Shown: positions 9,259 through 18,179, counted from the first letter of the stretch. The stretch: DNA of 64,000 bases from Mycobacterium angelicum (GCF_002086155.1 NZ_MVHE01000008.1:1-64000); one strand, 5' to 3'. A program made the numbers and translations. Notes: generated by a model not told the origin, from the sequence alone.

Positions 9259-10886
9259 CGGTGCCGCCGCGCGCGAGCGATCAACGACGCCACCGCGATC
9301 GCTGCCAGCACGACGCCGGCGAACGCGATGGCGATGGCGCGGGCGCGGTGATCCGGCGGTGGCGGCGGCGCGGCCGGCGTAATGATCCGGTTGTGCGCTG
9401 ACGGCGGAAGCCGTTCTCCCGCAGGCACATCGAACGTCAGCGCGGCCACCGGATCGACCACTCCGTAGCCGACCTGGTTGTCGACGCCGCGCGGCGGGTT
9501 GTGCGCCGTCTGCACGATCCGGTTGATGATCTGGTGTGCCGATAGGCCCGGATACTTGGCCCGCACCAAAGCGGCCACCCCGCTGACGTAGGCCGCCGAG
9601 AAGCTGGTGCCCCAGATCGGCATGTTCTTGTCGCCCGGGTGAATTGGCGGGTAGCCGTTGACCGGTCCCCCGGTTTGCGGCGACAACCCCATGATGCCGA
9701 TGCCCGGAGCCGCGGCCGCCACCCACGGACCGGCCAGGCTCTTGGCCAGCGGAGCACCCGTATTGTCCACCGCCCCAACCGATAACACGTAGTCGGAGAA
9801 CCACGACGGCGACGAGACCGTTTTGACCTGATGCCAATCGCGGGAGTCTGCCGGGTTCAACGGATCGAACGACGGGTTTTGAGCGCAGCCATCCTCGCTG
9901 TCATTGCCCGCGGCGGCGACGATCAGGGCGTCTTTGACGGTGGCGGCATACCAGACGGCGGCGCCGATGGCCGCTTGGTCGAGTGGGTCAGCAGCCGAAA
10001 CGCACGATGTGACACTGATGTTGATCACCTTGGCACCCATGTTGGCGGCGTGCACGATCGCGCTGGCGAGTGTCGTGATCGAACCGGCCTTCTTGCGCAC
10101 CTCCGAGTCGCCCGGTCCGGGGTTGACCGGTTCGTATGCCCGCGAGGACTGGCGGATGGACATGATCACCGCGTGCGGCGCGACGCCGACGACGCCGTCG
10201 GGGGCGCCCGGCGGCAGCGGGGGTACCTCGGGATCGTCGGGCGCGCCGTTGCCCGGATCCCCTGGGCCATTGGATGGTTCGTCCGGTGGTGGAGGCGGCG
10301 GCGCCGGTTTGGTCTCGGTGATAGTCACCGGCGTGGGCGGCGGTGGGGGCGCCGCCGGCGGTGGCGGTCCGCCCGGCGGCGGTGGTGCCGAGTCGGTCGC
10401 CGGCGGGGCCGCCGGCGGCGGAAAGGCCGGGGCGCTGGGCATCGGTGCGGGCATCGGGCTGCCTTGCGGGGCCGCTCCGATCACCGAGGCCACGATGGTG
10501 CCATGGGCGTCGCAGTCCATCAGGCCGTCGCCGCCCATGATGTAGTCGCCGCCGGGGACCACCCGCAGCCGCGGACTGGGGTTGATCCCGGTGTCGATGA
10601 CGGCCACCGGCACACCATTGCCGGTCGAGTACTGCCAGGCCTTGCTGATGTTGAGCATGGTGAAGCCGGGTGCGGTGACCGCCAGATTGGGATCGGCGAC
10701 GGTGATGGTCCGCGCGCACATGTTGCTCTGCCGCATCGGCTGCTCTGCGGCCGGTCTGCCGTCCGCCGGTACCCGCGCGGGATCGATGCTGGGCGGCGGA
10801 ATCGCCTGTGCCGCAGGAAGGCTCGCTAACATCGCCACGAGCGCGCTGGACAGGACCGTCGCGCAGATGCGCCGGAGTTGGGTCAT
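9255..10886 (-). CDS. mycP2: MycP2, mycosin-2 protease with proline-rich insert
   Basis: 543 residues from ATG 10886 (ATGA overlap with the eccD2 stop). Signal peptide with LVAMLASLPAAQA; triad Asp in VIDTG, His in DAHGT, Ser in GTSFSAAY, and a C-terminal transmembrane helix. Between the His and the following conserved VVGVAPHAV segment is a ~90-residue insert very rich in proline (runs of PPPP, PAAPPPPP), as in M. tuberculosis MycP2 (Rv3886c, ~550 aa). Family knowledge: membrane-anchored serine protease of the type VII complex. All catalytic residues are present. Confidence 0.91.
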   Translation of the reverse strand: MTQLRRICATVLSSALVAMLASLPAAQAIPPPSIDPARVPADGRPAAEQPMRQSNMCARTITVADPNLAVTAPGFTMLNISKAWQYSTGNGVPVAVIDTGINPSPRLRVVPGGDYIMGGDGLMDCDAHGTIVASVIGAAPQGSPMPAPMPSAPAFPPPAAPPATDSAPPPPGGPPPPAAPPPPPTPVTITETKPAPPPPPPDEPSNGPGDPGNGAPDDPEVPPLPPGAPDGVVGVAPHAVIMSIRQSSRAYEPVNPGPGDSEVRKKAGSITTLASAIVHAANMGAKVINISVTSCVSAADPLDQAAIGAAVWYAATVKDALIVAAAGNDSEDGCAQNPSFDPLNPADSRDWHQVKTVSSPSWFSDYVLSVGAVDNTGAPLAKSLAGPWVAAAAPGIGIMGLSPQTGGPVNGYPPIHPGDKNMPIWGTSFSAAYVSGVAALVRAKYPGLSAHQIINRIVQTAHNPPRGVDNQVGYGVVDPVAALTFDVPAGERLPPSAHNRIITPAAPPPPPDHRARAIAIAFAGVVLAAIAVASLIARARRHR

Positions 10887-12373
10887 CGCATGCGCACCCA
10901 GGTGAACAATCCACCTATCCAGGCCGCCAACGGAAGGGCGGCGATGATGGCCGCGATCTCCAGCCACTCGGCGGTCATCCGCACCAGCGGAGTGAACCTG
11001 GTAACCGGGACCAGCAGCGCCGCGATCAGGCCGGCGCCGCCGAAAGCGGCCAATGCCAACACGCCCCACACCAGCGGCTGGCCCGATGCCGCCGGTTCAT
11101 GCCCGACGTATTTGACGACACCGACGCAGGCCGCCGCCGCCGCACCGCACACCAGCGCCACGGCCTGGCGCTTGTCGGCGAACGCACGGCCCCTGCTGAC
11201 GAAGATCACCACGAACAGCCCGGCCAGGACGGCGGCCGCGGTACCGCGGTCGCGCCCCGGCATCAAAGTTGCCCACACCGCGGCGGGCAGTGCCAACCCG
11301 GCCGCCACGCAGATTCCGGTCAGTACGTGATTGGCCCGTACCGCTGCCGCTGCAATCTGCGCGCCGCGCGGGGTGGTGTCGGGATTGACGTCGTCTTCGG
11401 CACTTTCGGCCGCGTCGTTGACCGGCGACACCGCATCGACCGGCAGGCCGGCGCTGCGCCGGAACAAGTCCCGCCCGGTGATGGAGCCGAAGTACGGGGG
11501 CCGGATGCGGGCGACCCACAGTGCGATCGTCGGCGCCATAGTCAGCAACAGCAGCAGCGCAACCAGCGTGCACATCCCCAGCCACTGGGCCGGGATCGGC
11601 CACCACATCCTGGCCGCGGCGACGATGCCACCGAGTCCGCACAAGGTCACCACCGTCGACGCAACATTGACGTGCCGGCGCGTCGCCGCGGCCATGCCAC
11701 ACGTCAGCACGCCAACCGCGAGCGCGGTGATGAACAGGTGCGCGGCGCCAAGACGGCCCGGCGCGCCGGCGCCCAGGGCAACCGCCAGCAGCGGCACGGC
11801 CAGCCACCCGAATCCGTCCAGCATGTCGGTGCGCTGCGGCCACCAGCGCCACACCGCGACCGCGCCGCCGGCGGACAGCAAGCCAAGTGTTCCGGTCACC
11901 AGCGTGGGAGTCAGCGAGTCGACGGAGATGCGTTGGCGCACGGCAAGTCCCAGCACGGTCGCCCCGATCATGGTCAGGATCGCCAGCGCCGTGTGCGCGG
12001 CGGTCTGCACCGTGACCGGTTCGAAGAGCGACTTGGCGACCCGGGCCAGTCCGGTCGACAGCGACTCGTACTGCGGTTCGAACGACTCGCCCTGGGCCGC
12101 CGGCACCAGGGCCAAGGTGGCGCCGTCCTCGACGCCGAGTTCGTCGAGGGTCTTGGTGATGTCCAGGCGAACGCCGTTGGCCTTGTGCAGTTCGTAGCCG
12201 ATGCCGGACTCGAGCCCGGCCAGGCCCCGGCGCTTCAGCTCGTCATTGAGCAGTTCGACGACGTTGTCGATGAAGACCTCGATCGGCACCGACGCCGGAT
12301 AGACCTGCGAGACAAGGTGTTCGCCGCATACGACGGCGACGGCGCAGCGCGCCGGAAACGAGACCTTCGCCAT
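10883..12373 (-). CDS. eccD2: EccD2, ESX-2 multi-pass membrane channel component
   Basis: 496 residues. An N-terminal ubiquitin-like domain (to ~95) is followed by about eleven hydrophobic helices, the standard EccD plan (Rv3887c is 509 aa). EccD dimers form the membrane barrel of the type VII pore. Start ATG 12373 shares one base with the upstream ATPase stop (TAATG), and the stop overlaps mycP2, so translation is likely coupled. No frameshift or lost helix is evident. Confidence 0.91.
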   Translation of the reverse strand: MAKVSFPARCAVAVVCGEHLVSQVYPASVPIEVFIDNVVELLNDELKRRGLAGLESGIGYELHKANGVRLDITKTLDELGVEDGATLALVPAAQGESFEPQYESLSTGLARVAKSLFEPVTVQTAAHTALAILTMIGATVLGLAVRQRISVDSLTPTLVTGTLGLLSAGGAVAVWRWWPQRTDMLDGFGWLAVPLLAVALGAGAPGRLGAAHLFITALAVGVLTCGMAAATRRHVNVASTVVTLCGLGGIVAAARMWWPIPAQWLGMCTLVALLLLLTMAPTIALWVARIRPPYFGSITGRDLFRRSAGLPVDAVSPVNDAAESAEDDVNPDTTPRGAQIAAAAVRANHVLTGICVAAGLALPAAVWATLMPGRDRGTAAAVLAGLFVVIFVSRGRAFADKRQAVALVCGAAAAACVGVVKYVGHEPAASGQPLVWGVLALAAFGGAGLIAALLVPVTRFTPLVRMTAEWLEIAAIIAALPLAAWIGGLFTWVRMR

Positions 12374-13416
12374 TAATGCGGCCTGTCGGCATCCGGAATG
12401 TACTTGTCGGCCAGGATCGCGGTGATTTCGAAGAGCCGCAGCCGGGTCCTCTTCTTCAGCTCGTGGCGGGTGTCGATGATCCCGCCCTTGGCGAGATACG
12501 GGTCATACGGCATGAATTCGACGCTGGCACCGGACTGACCGAACCGCTCGGTCAGGTACGCGCGCGCATTCGGGTCGTACTTGTTGCGGCTGTCGTTCAG
12601 CACCACCATGCTGCGGGAGACCAATTCGTGGTATCCCATCGAACGCAGCAGATCGATCGCGCGCGTCACCGGAAGCGACGTGTCGGCGGTCAAGCCGGAC
12701 ACGAAAACCAGTGCGTCGCAGGAATCCAGGACGGCTTTCATCACCGGGTGCTCCAGGTCGTCGGAGGTGTCCACCACGATGACGGTGTGGGTGCGGCGCA
12801 GCCGTGAGAGCACTCCGGTGAACATCGACGGAACCAGCGGCCGGGGTTGGTCCGACACGCGGTTGCCGGCCAGCACATCGAGTCCAATGCTGTTCTGTCC
12901 CAAGTGTTCCCGGATATCCGCGTACCCCTGGACGTCGGTGTCGTTGAGGACGGCCGAGTAGTCACCCGGTGGGGATTCGTCGATGCGCCCGGCCAGCGTC
13001 CCGAAGCCGGGTGCCGCGTCGACGGCGACGATGTTGTCGGGCCGGCATTCCCGGAACGCCGCGCCGATGCATGCGGTCATGGTGGTCTTGCCGACGCCGC
13101 CCTTCCCGGAGACGACGCCGATGACGTACTGCTTGCGGATGTGGCGCCGGATGCGCTCCTGCAGTTCGCGGTAGTGCCGTTCGGCCGGCGATTCGCCCAG
13201 ATTTATGGTGCGAAAGGACAAGCCGTAGATGACCTTTCGCCAACCGGCGCCTGGCGGAATCTTGCGTGGCGCAACCATATCCGAGATGCGCAGTGTTCCC
13301 GACACGGAATCCTGATGCTGGTGACGCGGGGCGTCCCGCTGCAACTGCATCGATCCGGCTTCTTCTAACACTTGTGGATACCTCTCGACTACACGACTTT
13401 TCGGTACGAATGCCAT
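12373..13416 (-). CDS. ESX-2 associated MinD/ParA-like ATPase (Rv3888c homologue)
   Basis: 347 residues from ATG 13416 (MAFVPKS). This start lies 28 nt inside the end of espG2; a GTG farther in, near 13375, is an alternative. The P-loop is a deviant Walker A of the MinD/ParA class, [15 protein letters not shown] (~100-112), with a later VIVVDTSDDLEHP stretch matching the switch II region. Similar ATPases occur in several ESX loci (EspI in ESX-1), where they are thought to be cytosolic regulators. Position between espG2 and eccD2 equals Rv3888c (341 aa). Confidence 0.85.
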   Translation of the reverse strand: MAFVPKSRVVERYPQVLEEAGSMQLQRDAPRHQHQDSVSGTLRISDMVAPRKIPPGAGWRKVIYGLSFRTINLGESPAERHYRELQERIRRHIRKQYVIGVVSGKGGVGKTTMTACIGAAFRECRPDNIVAVDAAPGFGTLAGRIDESPPGDYSAVLNDTDVQGYADIREHLGQNSIGLDVLAGNRVSDQPRPLVPSMFTGVLSRLRRTHTVIVVDTSDDLEHPVMKAVLDSCDALVFVSGLTADTSLPVTRAIDLLRSMGYHELVSRSMVVLNDSRNKYDPNARAYLTERFGQSGASVEFMPYDPYLAKGGIIDTRHELKKRTRLRLFEITAILADKYIPDADRPH

Positions 13417-14222
13417 TCCTGGTCGGCGGGCAGACGCCGCAGCATGTGGTTGATCGCGGTGGCGATGTTGCTCTTGGTGCCGGGGGCGACGATCATCCAC
13501 TTCTTCCCGGCCGATTGGACGTCCTCGGCGATGAGGCGCCCCTCCGGGATGTCGATAATGGTCACTGCGCTGCCGTCGATGTGTGTTCGCCGGCTTTGGC
13601 CCGTCGCCACTCCGGACTGAATGGCGATGATGGACGCCTGGGCCGATTGACCGGGATCTGTGGCGAGCCGCAGGGTGCGCAGCTGATCGGCGTCCAGCCG
13701 CTGATCGGCCAGGAAGGCGGCGAACCCCTCGTGGGTGGTGGCCGCCGCGCGCAGGGCGTCGGAGTCCAGAGTGACCGGCCGCAGCGGCGCCGCCGCGTTT
13801 TCACCGCACAGCCGCGCGATCTGCGCGTTGAGCACTGCGCTGGCGGCTCCTTCGGCGTTGGCGATTCCCGCGCCGCTGATGCGAATGAGATCCGCGGATC
13901 GTTCCAGCACCACCCACCACTGCGCGAACCTGGCCAACAGCACGCACGCCGGCTCCTCGTCTTCGGGTGTGCGGATCTGCAGCAACAGCGCGATGTCACG
14001 CCGAGACAGCACGGTCAGCCACTCCACCACGGTGCTGTCCACCGCGTCGGACTCGTCGATAACACCGGCTGCCTTCAGCTCGGCGGTCACGGGATGCGCC
14101 AACGCCAGGTGCTTCGGCTCGACGCTGGGCAGGAGCGGGCGCAGGCCCAACTCAGGGGCGATGGACTCGATGCCGGTGAGCACTTGCAGGGCCCAGAGCC
14201 CGTCGACGGTGGTGGTTAACAC
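13389..14222 (-). CDS. espG2: EspG2, ESX-2 PE/PPE chaperone
   Basis: 277 residues from GTG 14222, which has TTGAGG six nt upstream and matches the known N-terminus (VLTTTVDGLW) and length (276 aa) of Rv3889c. An in-frame start at 14255 is less likely. EspG proteins bind the hydrophobic tip of a cognate PPE partner in the cytosol and carry it to the secretion machine. Conserved WWVVLER and RRLPADQEWHSYRKVV end are seen. There is no PE/PPE gene left in this locus for it to serve. Confidence 0.87.
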   Translation of the reverse strand: MLTTTVDGLWALQVLTGIESIAPELGLRPLLPSVEPKHLALAHPVTAELKAAGVIDESDAVDSTVVEWLTVLSRRDIALLLQIRTPEDEEPACVLLARFAQWWVVLERSADLIRISGAGIANAEGAASAVLNAQIARLCGENAAAPLRPVTLDSDALRAAATTHEGFAAFLADQRLDADQLRTLRLATDPGQSAQASIIAIQSGVATGQSRRTHIDGSAVTIIDIPEGRLIAEDVQSAGKKWMIVAPGTKSNIATAINHMLRRLPADQEWHSYRKVV

Positions 14223-14297
14223 GTTGTCCTCAACATAGGCGGCGGGCGCACGCACAGCGTGCGCCCGCCAACCCTCTTCACAGGTTCTTCGCAGTCG

Positions 14298-14588
14298 TTA
14301 CCCGAACAAGGTGCCCATCTGCGCATCGCACGCCTGGGCCATCTCGTCGACGCTGTGCACGGTGTGGGCGTGCCGGCTGACGGTCTGGATCAGGTCTTCC
14401 AGACCGTGCAGCATCTGCTGCTGCGCGTCGAAGAAGGCGGTCGCGCCGTGGCCTTGGAAGAAGTCGCCGAGCGCCTGGGTCATGTTGAGGACATCACTGT
14501 GGATCTCCATCAACTGCGCCGCTTGTGAGCCGACCTCGCCGGCGAAGCCGACGACGGCGCCGTGGTTGTAGACGATCTGATCTGCCAT
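14298..14588 (-). CDS. esxC: EsxC, WXG100-family ESX-2 substrate
   Basis: 96 residues, MADQIVYNHGAVVGFAGEVG start, close to Rv3890c. The turn between the two helices reads FFQGHGATAFFDAQ; the canonical Trp of WxG is Phe, as is also so in M. tuberculosis EsxC. Small secreted helical-hairpin protein that should pair with EsxD, encoded 42 bp upstream. A ribosome site (AAGGAAG) lies before the ATG. Confidence 0.9.
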   Translation of the reverse strand: MADQIVYNHGAVVGFAGEVGSQAAQLMEIHSDVLNMTQALGDFFQGHGATAFFDAQQQMLHGLEDLIQTVSRHAHTVHSVDEMAQACDAQMGTLFG

Positions 14589-14630
14589 GACAGTGCTTCC
14601 TTACTGGATAGTTCTGATGGGATTGGGGCT

Positions 14631-14957
14631 TTAAACGGCCTGGGCGCCGCCGCCGAAGACACCGTTGAGGTTGTGGGCGGCATCGGCTTCGTGGTTTTCC
14701 ATCAGGACCGCGGCCTGGCCGAGCCCATGTGCCAGCCGCTGGCCGCCGTTCATGATCTGCTGCAGATCGTGGTGGATCTGGCCGGCGGTGTTGAGGGACG
14801 TGGTGCCGGCATCGCCGGCCCATCCGGTGCCGCTGATGATGTTCTCGTGGCCACTGAGGTACTGATTGGCGATTGCAGCGGCCTCCTGCAGTCGCGTTTC
14901 AATGCGCTGCTGAGTGCTTCGCAGCAGTTCCGGAGTGACGATGGTCGCGTTTGCCAT
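14631..14957 (-). CDS. esxD: EsxD, WXG100-family ESX-2 substrate
   Basis: 108 residues with a WAG turn (SGTGWAGDAG, ~46-48) and the conserved segment VLMENHEAD of Rv3891c. Expected partner of EsxC. It is now the first gene of the operon: GAGGGAGA lies 7 nt before the ATG and a promoter-like pair lies ~50-80 bp upstream. In M. tuberculosis the PPE69 and PE36 genes precede it; here they do not. Confidence 0.9.
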   Translation of the reverse strand: MANATIVTPELLRSTQQRIETRLQEAAAIANQYLSGHENIISGTGWAGDAGTTSLNTAGQIHHDLQQIMNGGQRLAHGLGQAAVLMENHEADAAHNLNGVFGGGAQAV

Positions 14958-15007
14958 AATTTACGTCTCCCTCAATTAATTGCGCTTCCCGAGCCGGGAT
15001 CTCGGTA

Positions 15008-15036
15008 AAGCTAGACCAGCCGCAGCCGCCTGTCAC
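15008..15036 (-). promoter_or_regulatory. Putative SigA-type promoter of the esxD operon
   Basis: On the minus strand GTGACA (15036-15031) and TAGCTT (15013-15008) are separated by exactly 17 nt, close to the mycobacterial housekeeping consensus. Transcription would start near 15001, giving a leader of about 44 nt to the esxD ATG. Inferred from sequence only. Confidence 0.5.
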
Positions 15037-15192
15037 TTCACCCGTTCACCGGTCCGAATGGCACCCGAACAGGCCGTTTAGCCGTCACCACAGTTCAGCG
15101 CCTGTCAAACGGTAGCGGATGTGCGCGCGTGCTGCCGTGCGAGTTGCACCACACACGGAAGAGCCAGCAGATTGACAGCAGTTAGCTGGACT

Positions 15193-15702
15193 TCACAATG
15201 CGGCGGCGCCGTCGGCGCTGCCGTCGCCGTCGCTGTCGGTGAGCCGGATGTTCCAGCGGCCGTCGCCGTCGGTATCCACGTATCCGGTCACGCCGCCCTC
15301 CCCCGCACACAGCACGCGGTCGGCGACCCCGTCGCCGTCGGTGTCGAACAGCCGGTCGTCCGGGTGACCGCGGCCGTCGAAATCGACCAACGGACCGCCG
15401 GTGTGCTCGACTCCGTCGAGGCCGAACCAGCGCACCGAGCCGCGGTGGTCGACGGCCACCGCCCACGTCCCCGATCCGTCGTCGGTGAAGTAGCTTTCCG
15501 GGGTCCCGTCGTTGTCGAGGTCGAGAACGGCATGGTCGGCCATGCCGTCGCCGTCGAAGTCGGCCAGCGCGTCGTCGCGCATGCCGTCGCCGTCGAAATC
15601 CAAACCGATGGCGTCGAGCCGGCCGTCATGGTCCAGGTCGAGCTCGGGCGGGTGGTTCCAGATGGCCGCGGTCCCGTCGTCGCCGCCCATGCAGTACTCC
15701 AC
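15193..15702 (-). CDS. Acidic calcium-binding-repeat protein (Rv3906c homologue)
   Basis: 169 residues, the size of Rv3906c. It consists largely of DxDxDG loops (DLDHDG, DFDGDG twice, DLDNDG, DTDGDG twice, DSDGDG), about eight in all, like thrombospondin type 3 or dockerin calcium loops. No signal peptide or membrane helix. A conserved centre reads WAVAVDHRGSVRWFGLDGVEH. Function unknown; calcium binding is inferred from the motif. In M. tuberculosis it lies downstream of pcnA and next to esxF; here the other neighbour is esxD. Starts 18 bp after the pcnA stop, so probably co-transcribed. Confidence 0.82.
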   Translation of the reverse strand: MEYCMGGDDGTAAIWNHPPELDLDHDGRLDAIGLDFDGDGMRDDALADFDGDGMADHAVLDLDNDGTPESYFTDDGSGTWAVAVDHRGSVRWFGLDGVEHTGGPLVDFDGRGHPDDRLFDTDGDGVADRVLCAGEGGVTGYVDTDGDGRWNIRLTDSDGDGSADGAAAL

Positions 15703-15720
15703 GACTGTTCAGACGCGGCG

Positions 15721-17181
15721 CTACGGCGAAGCGTTCCCCCGGGTTTTCCACCAGGCCAACAATTCGGCCTTCGCTTCCTCGTGGGTCAACGGCCCGCGGT
15801 CCAGCCGCAGCTCCTTCAGAAACCGCCACGCCTCGCCAACCTGCGGTCCGGCCGGAATGTCGAGCAGCGTCATGATCTCGTTGCCGTCCAGATCCGGGCG
15901 CACCCGGTCCAGGTCCTCCTGGGCGGCCAGCTCGGCGATGCGCTGTTCGAGCCGGTCGTAGTTGCCCCGCAGCCGCGCCGCGCGGCGCTGGTTGCGGGTG
16001 GTGCAGTCGGCGCGCACCAGCTTGTGCAGTCGTCCCAGCAGCGGCCCGGCGTCGGTGACGTAGCGGCGTACGGCCGAGTCGGTCCACTTCCCGTCGCCAT
16101 AGCCGTGGAAGCGCAGATGCAGATACACCAGCTGCGACACGTCGTCGACCATCTGCTTGGAGTACTTCAGCGCCCGCATCCGCTTGCGGACCATCTTGGC
16201 GCCCACCACCTCGTGGTGGTGAAAACTCACCCCGCCGTTGGGCTCGTGCCGACGGGTGGCGGGCTTGCCGATGTCGTGCAGCAGCGCCGCCCAGCGCAAC
16301 ACCAGATCCGGGCCTCCCTCGGGAAGGGGGTCTTCGAGCGCGATCGCCTGGCGCAGCACGGTCAGCGAATGCTGGTAGACGTCCTTGTGCTGGTGGTGTT
16401 CGTCGATGGCCATCTGCATGCCGCCGATCTCGGGCAGCACCACCTGGCCCATCCCGGTCTGCACCAGCAGGTCGATCCCGGCGACCGGGTCGTCGCCCAG
16501 CAGCATCTTGTCCAGCTCGGCGGCCACCCGTTCGGCGCTGATGCGGGCCAGCTGCGGGGCCATCTCCTCGATTGCGGTGCGCACCCGCGGCGCAACGGTG
16601 AAGCCGAGCTGCGCGACGAAACGCGCGGCGCGCAGCATCCGCAGCGGGTCGTCGCCGAAAGACACCGACGGCGCCGACGGGGTGTCCAGCACCCGGGCGC
16701 GTAGCGCCACCAAACCGCCGAGGGGATCGAGGAATTCGCCGGGGCCGTTCGGTGTGACGCGCACCGCCATCGCGTTGACGGTGAAGTCGCGACGTACCAG
16801 GTCGTCGTCCAGGTTGTCGCCGAAGCGCACCTGCGGATTGCGTGACACCTGGTCGTAGGCGTCGGCGCGAAAGGTGGTGATCTCCAGCCGGTAGTCGTCC
16901 TTGCCGGCGCCGACGGTGCCGAATTGGATCCCGGTGTCCCACATCGCATCGGCGAACGGCCGCACGATCTTCTGCACCTGCTCGGGGCGCGCATCGGTGG
17001 TGAAGTCGAGATCTGGGCTGAGCCGGCCCAACAATGCGTCGCGCACCGAACCGCCGACCAGATACAGCTCGTGACCCGCGACGTCGAACGCCGCGCCCAG
17101 GTCACGCAGCACGGTGGCGTGCTGATGCAGGGTGACCGCGGCAGCGGTCAGCAGCTCGGCATCGTGGGCGGCATGAGACAC
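15721..17181 (-). CDS. pcnA: CCA-adding tRNA nucleotidyltransferase
   Basis: 486 residues. Class II nucleotidyltransferase head with GGSVRD (43-48) and metal-binding DLDF (57-60), the RRDFTVNAMA motif, then an HD phosphohydrolase domain (ALLHDIGKP, ~300) and a tRNA-binding tail. It adds or repairs the CCA end of tRNAs in the cytosol. Length and order match Rv3907c. Transcribed divergently from mutT4; the shared 242-bp region carries a 56-bp tandem repeat. Confidence 0.93.
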   Translation of the reverse strand: MSHAAHDAELLTAAAVTLHQHATVLRDLGAAFDVAGHELYLVGGSVRDALLGRLSPDLDFTTDARPEQVQKIVRPFADAMWDTGIQFGTVGAGKDDYRLEITTFRADAYDQVSRNPQVRFGDNLDDDLVRRDFTVNAMAVRVTPNGPGEFLDPLGGLVALRARVLDTPSAPSVSFGDDPLRMLRAARFVAQLGFTVAPRVRTAIEEMAPQLARISAERVAAELDKMLLGDDPVAGIDLLVQTGMGQVVLPEIGGMQMAIDEHHQHKDVYQHSLTVLRQAIALEDPLPEGGPDLVLRWAALLHDIGKPATRRHEPNGGVSFHHHEVVGAKMVRKRMRALKYSKQMVDDVSQLVYLHLRFHGYGDGKWTDSAVRRYVTDAGPLLGRLHKLVRADCTTRNQRRAARLRGNYDRLEQRIAELAAQEDLDRVRPDLDGNEIMTLLDIPAGPQVGEAWRFLKELRLDRGPLTHEEAKAELLAWWKTRGNASP

Positions 17182-17195
17182 GTTCGATCAGCCTA

Positions 17196-17312
17196 GTCGG
17201 GCGACGATGCGGGCCGGGACGGCCCGAGGAGAAGCCCGACAATCCAGCCCCGTCGGGCGACGATGCGGGCCGGGACGACCCGAGGAGGAGCCCGACAATT
17301 CAGCCCCGTCGG
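17196..17312. repeat. 56-bp tandem repeat (two copies plus a partial) between pcnA and mutT4
   Basis: Copy 1 is 17196-17251 and copy 2 is 17252-17307, with a few substitutions; a five-base start of a third copy follows at 17308. Each unit begins GTCGGGCGACGATGCGGGCC and contains GAGGAG, with GTCGGGC near the start inverted as GCCCGAC 32 bp later and an inner CGGGCC/GGCCCG stem. GCGACGATGCGG...GAGGAG is also found in the MIRU-type element at 59061-59123, so the units probably belong to the same broad family. Confidence 0.85.
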
Positions 17313-17423
17313 CGATTTGGCTCCGTCAACGCAGGCTCGGTACGCCGGCCACCCACCGGCCACCCACCTGCCAACCGGCGAGTACATCAGGAACACCCGC
17401 CCGTGCCAGCTAATATCGCTTGA

Positions 17424-18179
17424 GTGTCCGACGGCGAACAAGCCAAACCACGACGACGCCGCGGCCGGCGCCGCGGTCGTGGCGGCGCGGGTTCAGCCCA
17501 AAAACATACCGACACCCAACCGGCCGCGGACGCCGTTCCGGCAGCCGCCGCAACACCGGCCACCGTAAAGCCGCGCCGCGCACGCTCGCGCCGCGGGCCC
17601 GAACGGATGCGCACTGTGCACGAGACCTCGGCGGGGGGGCTGGTCATCGACGGTATCGACGGGCCGCGAGACGCCCAGGTCGCCGCGCTGATTGGGCGCG
17701 TAGACCGGCGCGGACGGATGCTGTGGTCGCTGCCCAAAGGCCACATCGAACAGGGCGAGACGGCCGAGCAAACCGCCATCCGTGAGGTCGCCGAAGAAAC
17801 GGGTATTCGCGGCAGCGTGCTGGCCGCGCTGGGACGCATCGACTACTGGTTCGTCACCGACGGCCGCCGGGTGCACAAGACGGTGCACCACTATTTGATG
17901 CGCTTCCTGGGCGGCGAGCTGTCCGACGAGGATCTCGAGGTCGCCGAGGTGGCCTGGGTCCCCATCCACGAACTGCCCTCCCGGCTCGCCTACGCCGACG
18001 AGCGCCGACTCGCCGAGGTGGCCGACGAACTCATCGACAAGCTGCAGACCGACGGCCCGGCCGCACTTCCGCCGCTGCCGCCCAGCCAACCCCGCCGGCG
18101 CCCGCAGACGCATTCGCGCACGCGCCACGCAGAGGGGCCCGCATCGGGCCGGAAGAACGGTCACGGGCCGGGGTCGTGA
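17424..18179 (+). CDS. mutT4: Nudix hydrolase MutT4
   Basis: 251 residues from GTG 17424 (Rv3908 is 248). A basic, low-complexity N-terminus ([14 protein letters not shown]) precedes the Nudix domain. The Nudix box (~105-128) shows G-x5-E-x7-REVAEETG with all metal-binding glutamates. MutT4 is proposed to hydrolyse oxidised or mutagenic nucleotides or other nucleoside diphosphate derivatives; the true substrate is not shown by sequence. Overlaps the next gene (GTGA at 18176). Confidence 0.9.
   Translation: MSDGEQAKPRRRRGRRRGRGGAGSAQKHTDTQPAADAVPAAAATPATVKPRRARSRRGPERMRTVHETSAGGLVIDGIDGPRDAQVAALIGRVDRRGRMLWSLPKGHIEQGETAEQTAIREVAEETGIRGSVLAALGRIDYWFVTDGRRVHKTVHHYLMRFLGGELSDEDLEVAEVAWVPIHELPSRLAYADERRLAEVADELIDKLQTDGPAALPPLPPSQPRRRPQTHSRTRHAEGPASGRKNGHGPGS

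Noticed and set aside
9259..9837. Upstream extension of eccE2
   Set aside because: Overlaps mycP2 on the same strand in another frame; ATG 9258 with ATGA overlap fits the family.
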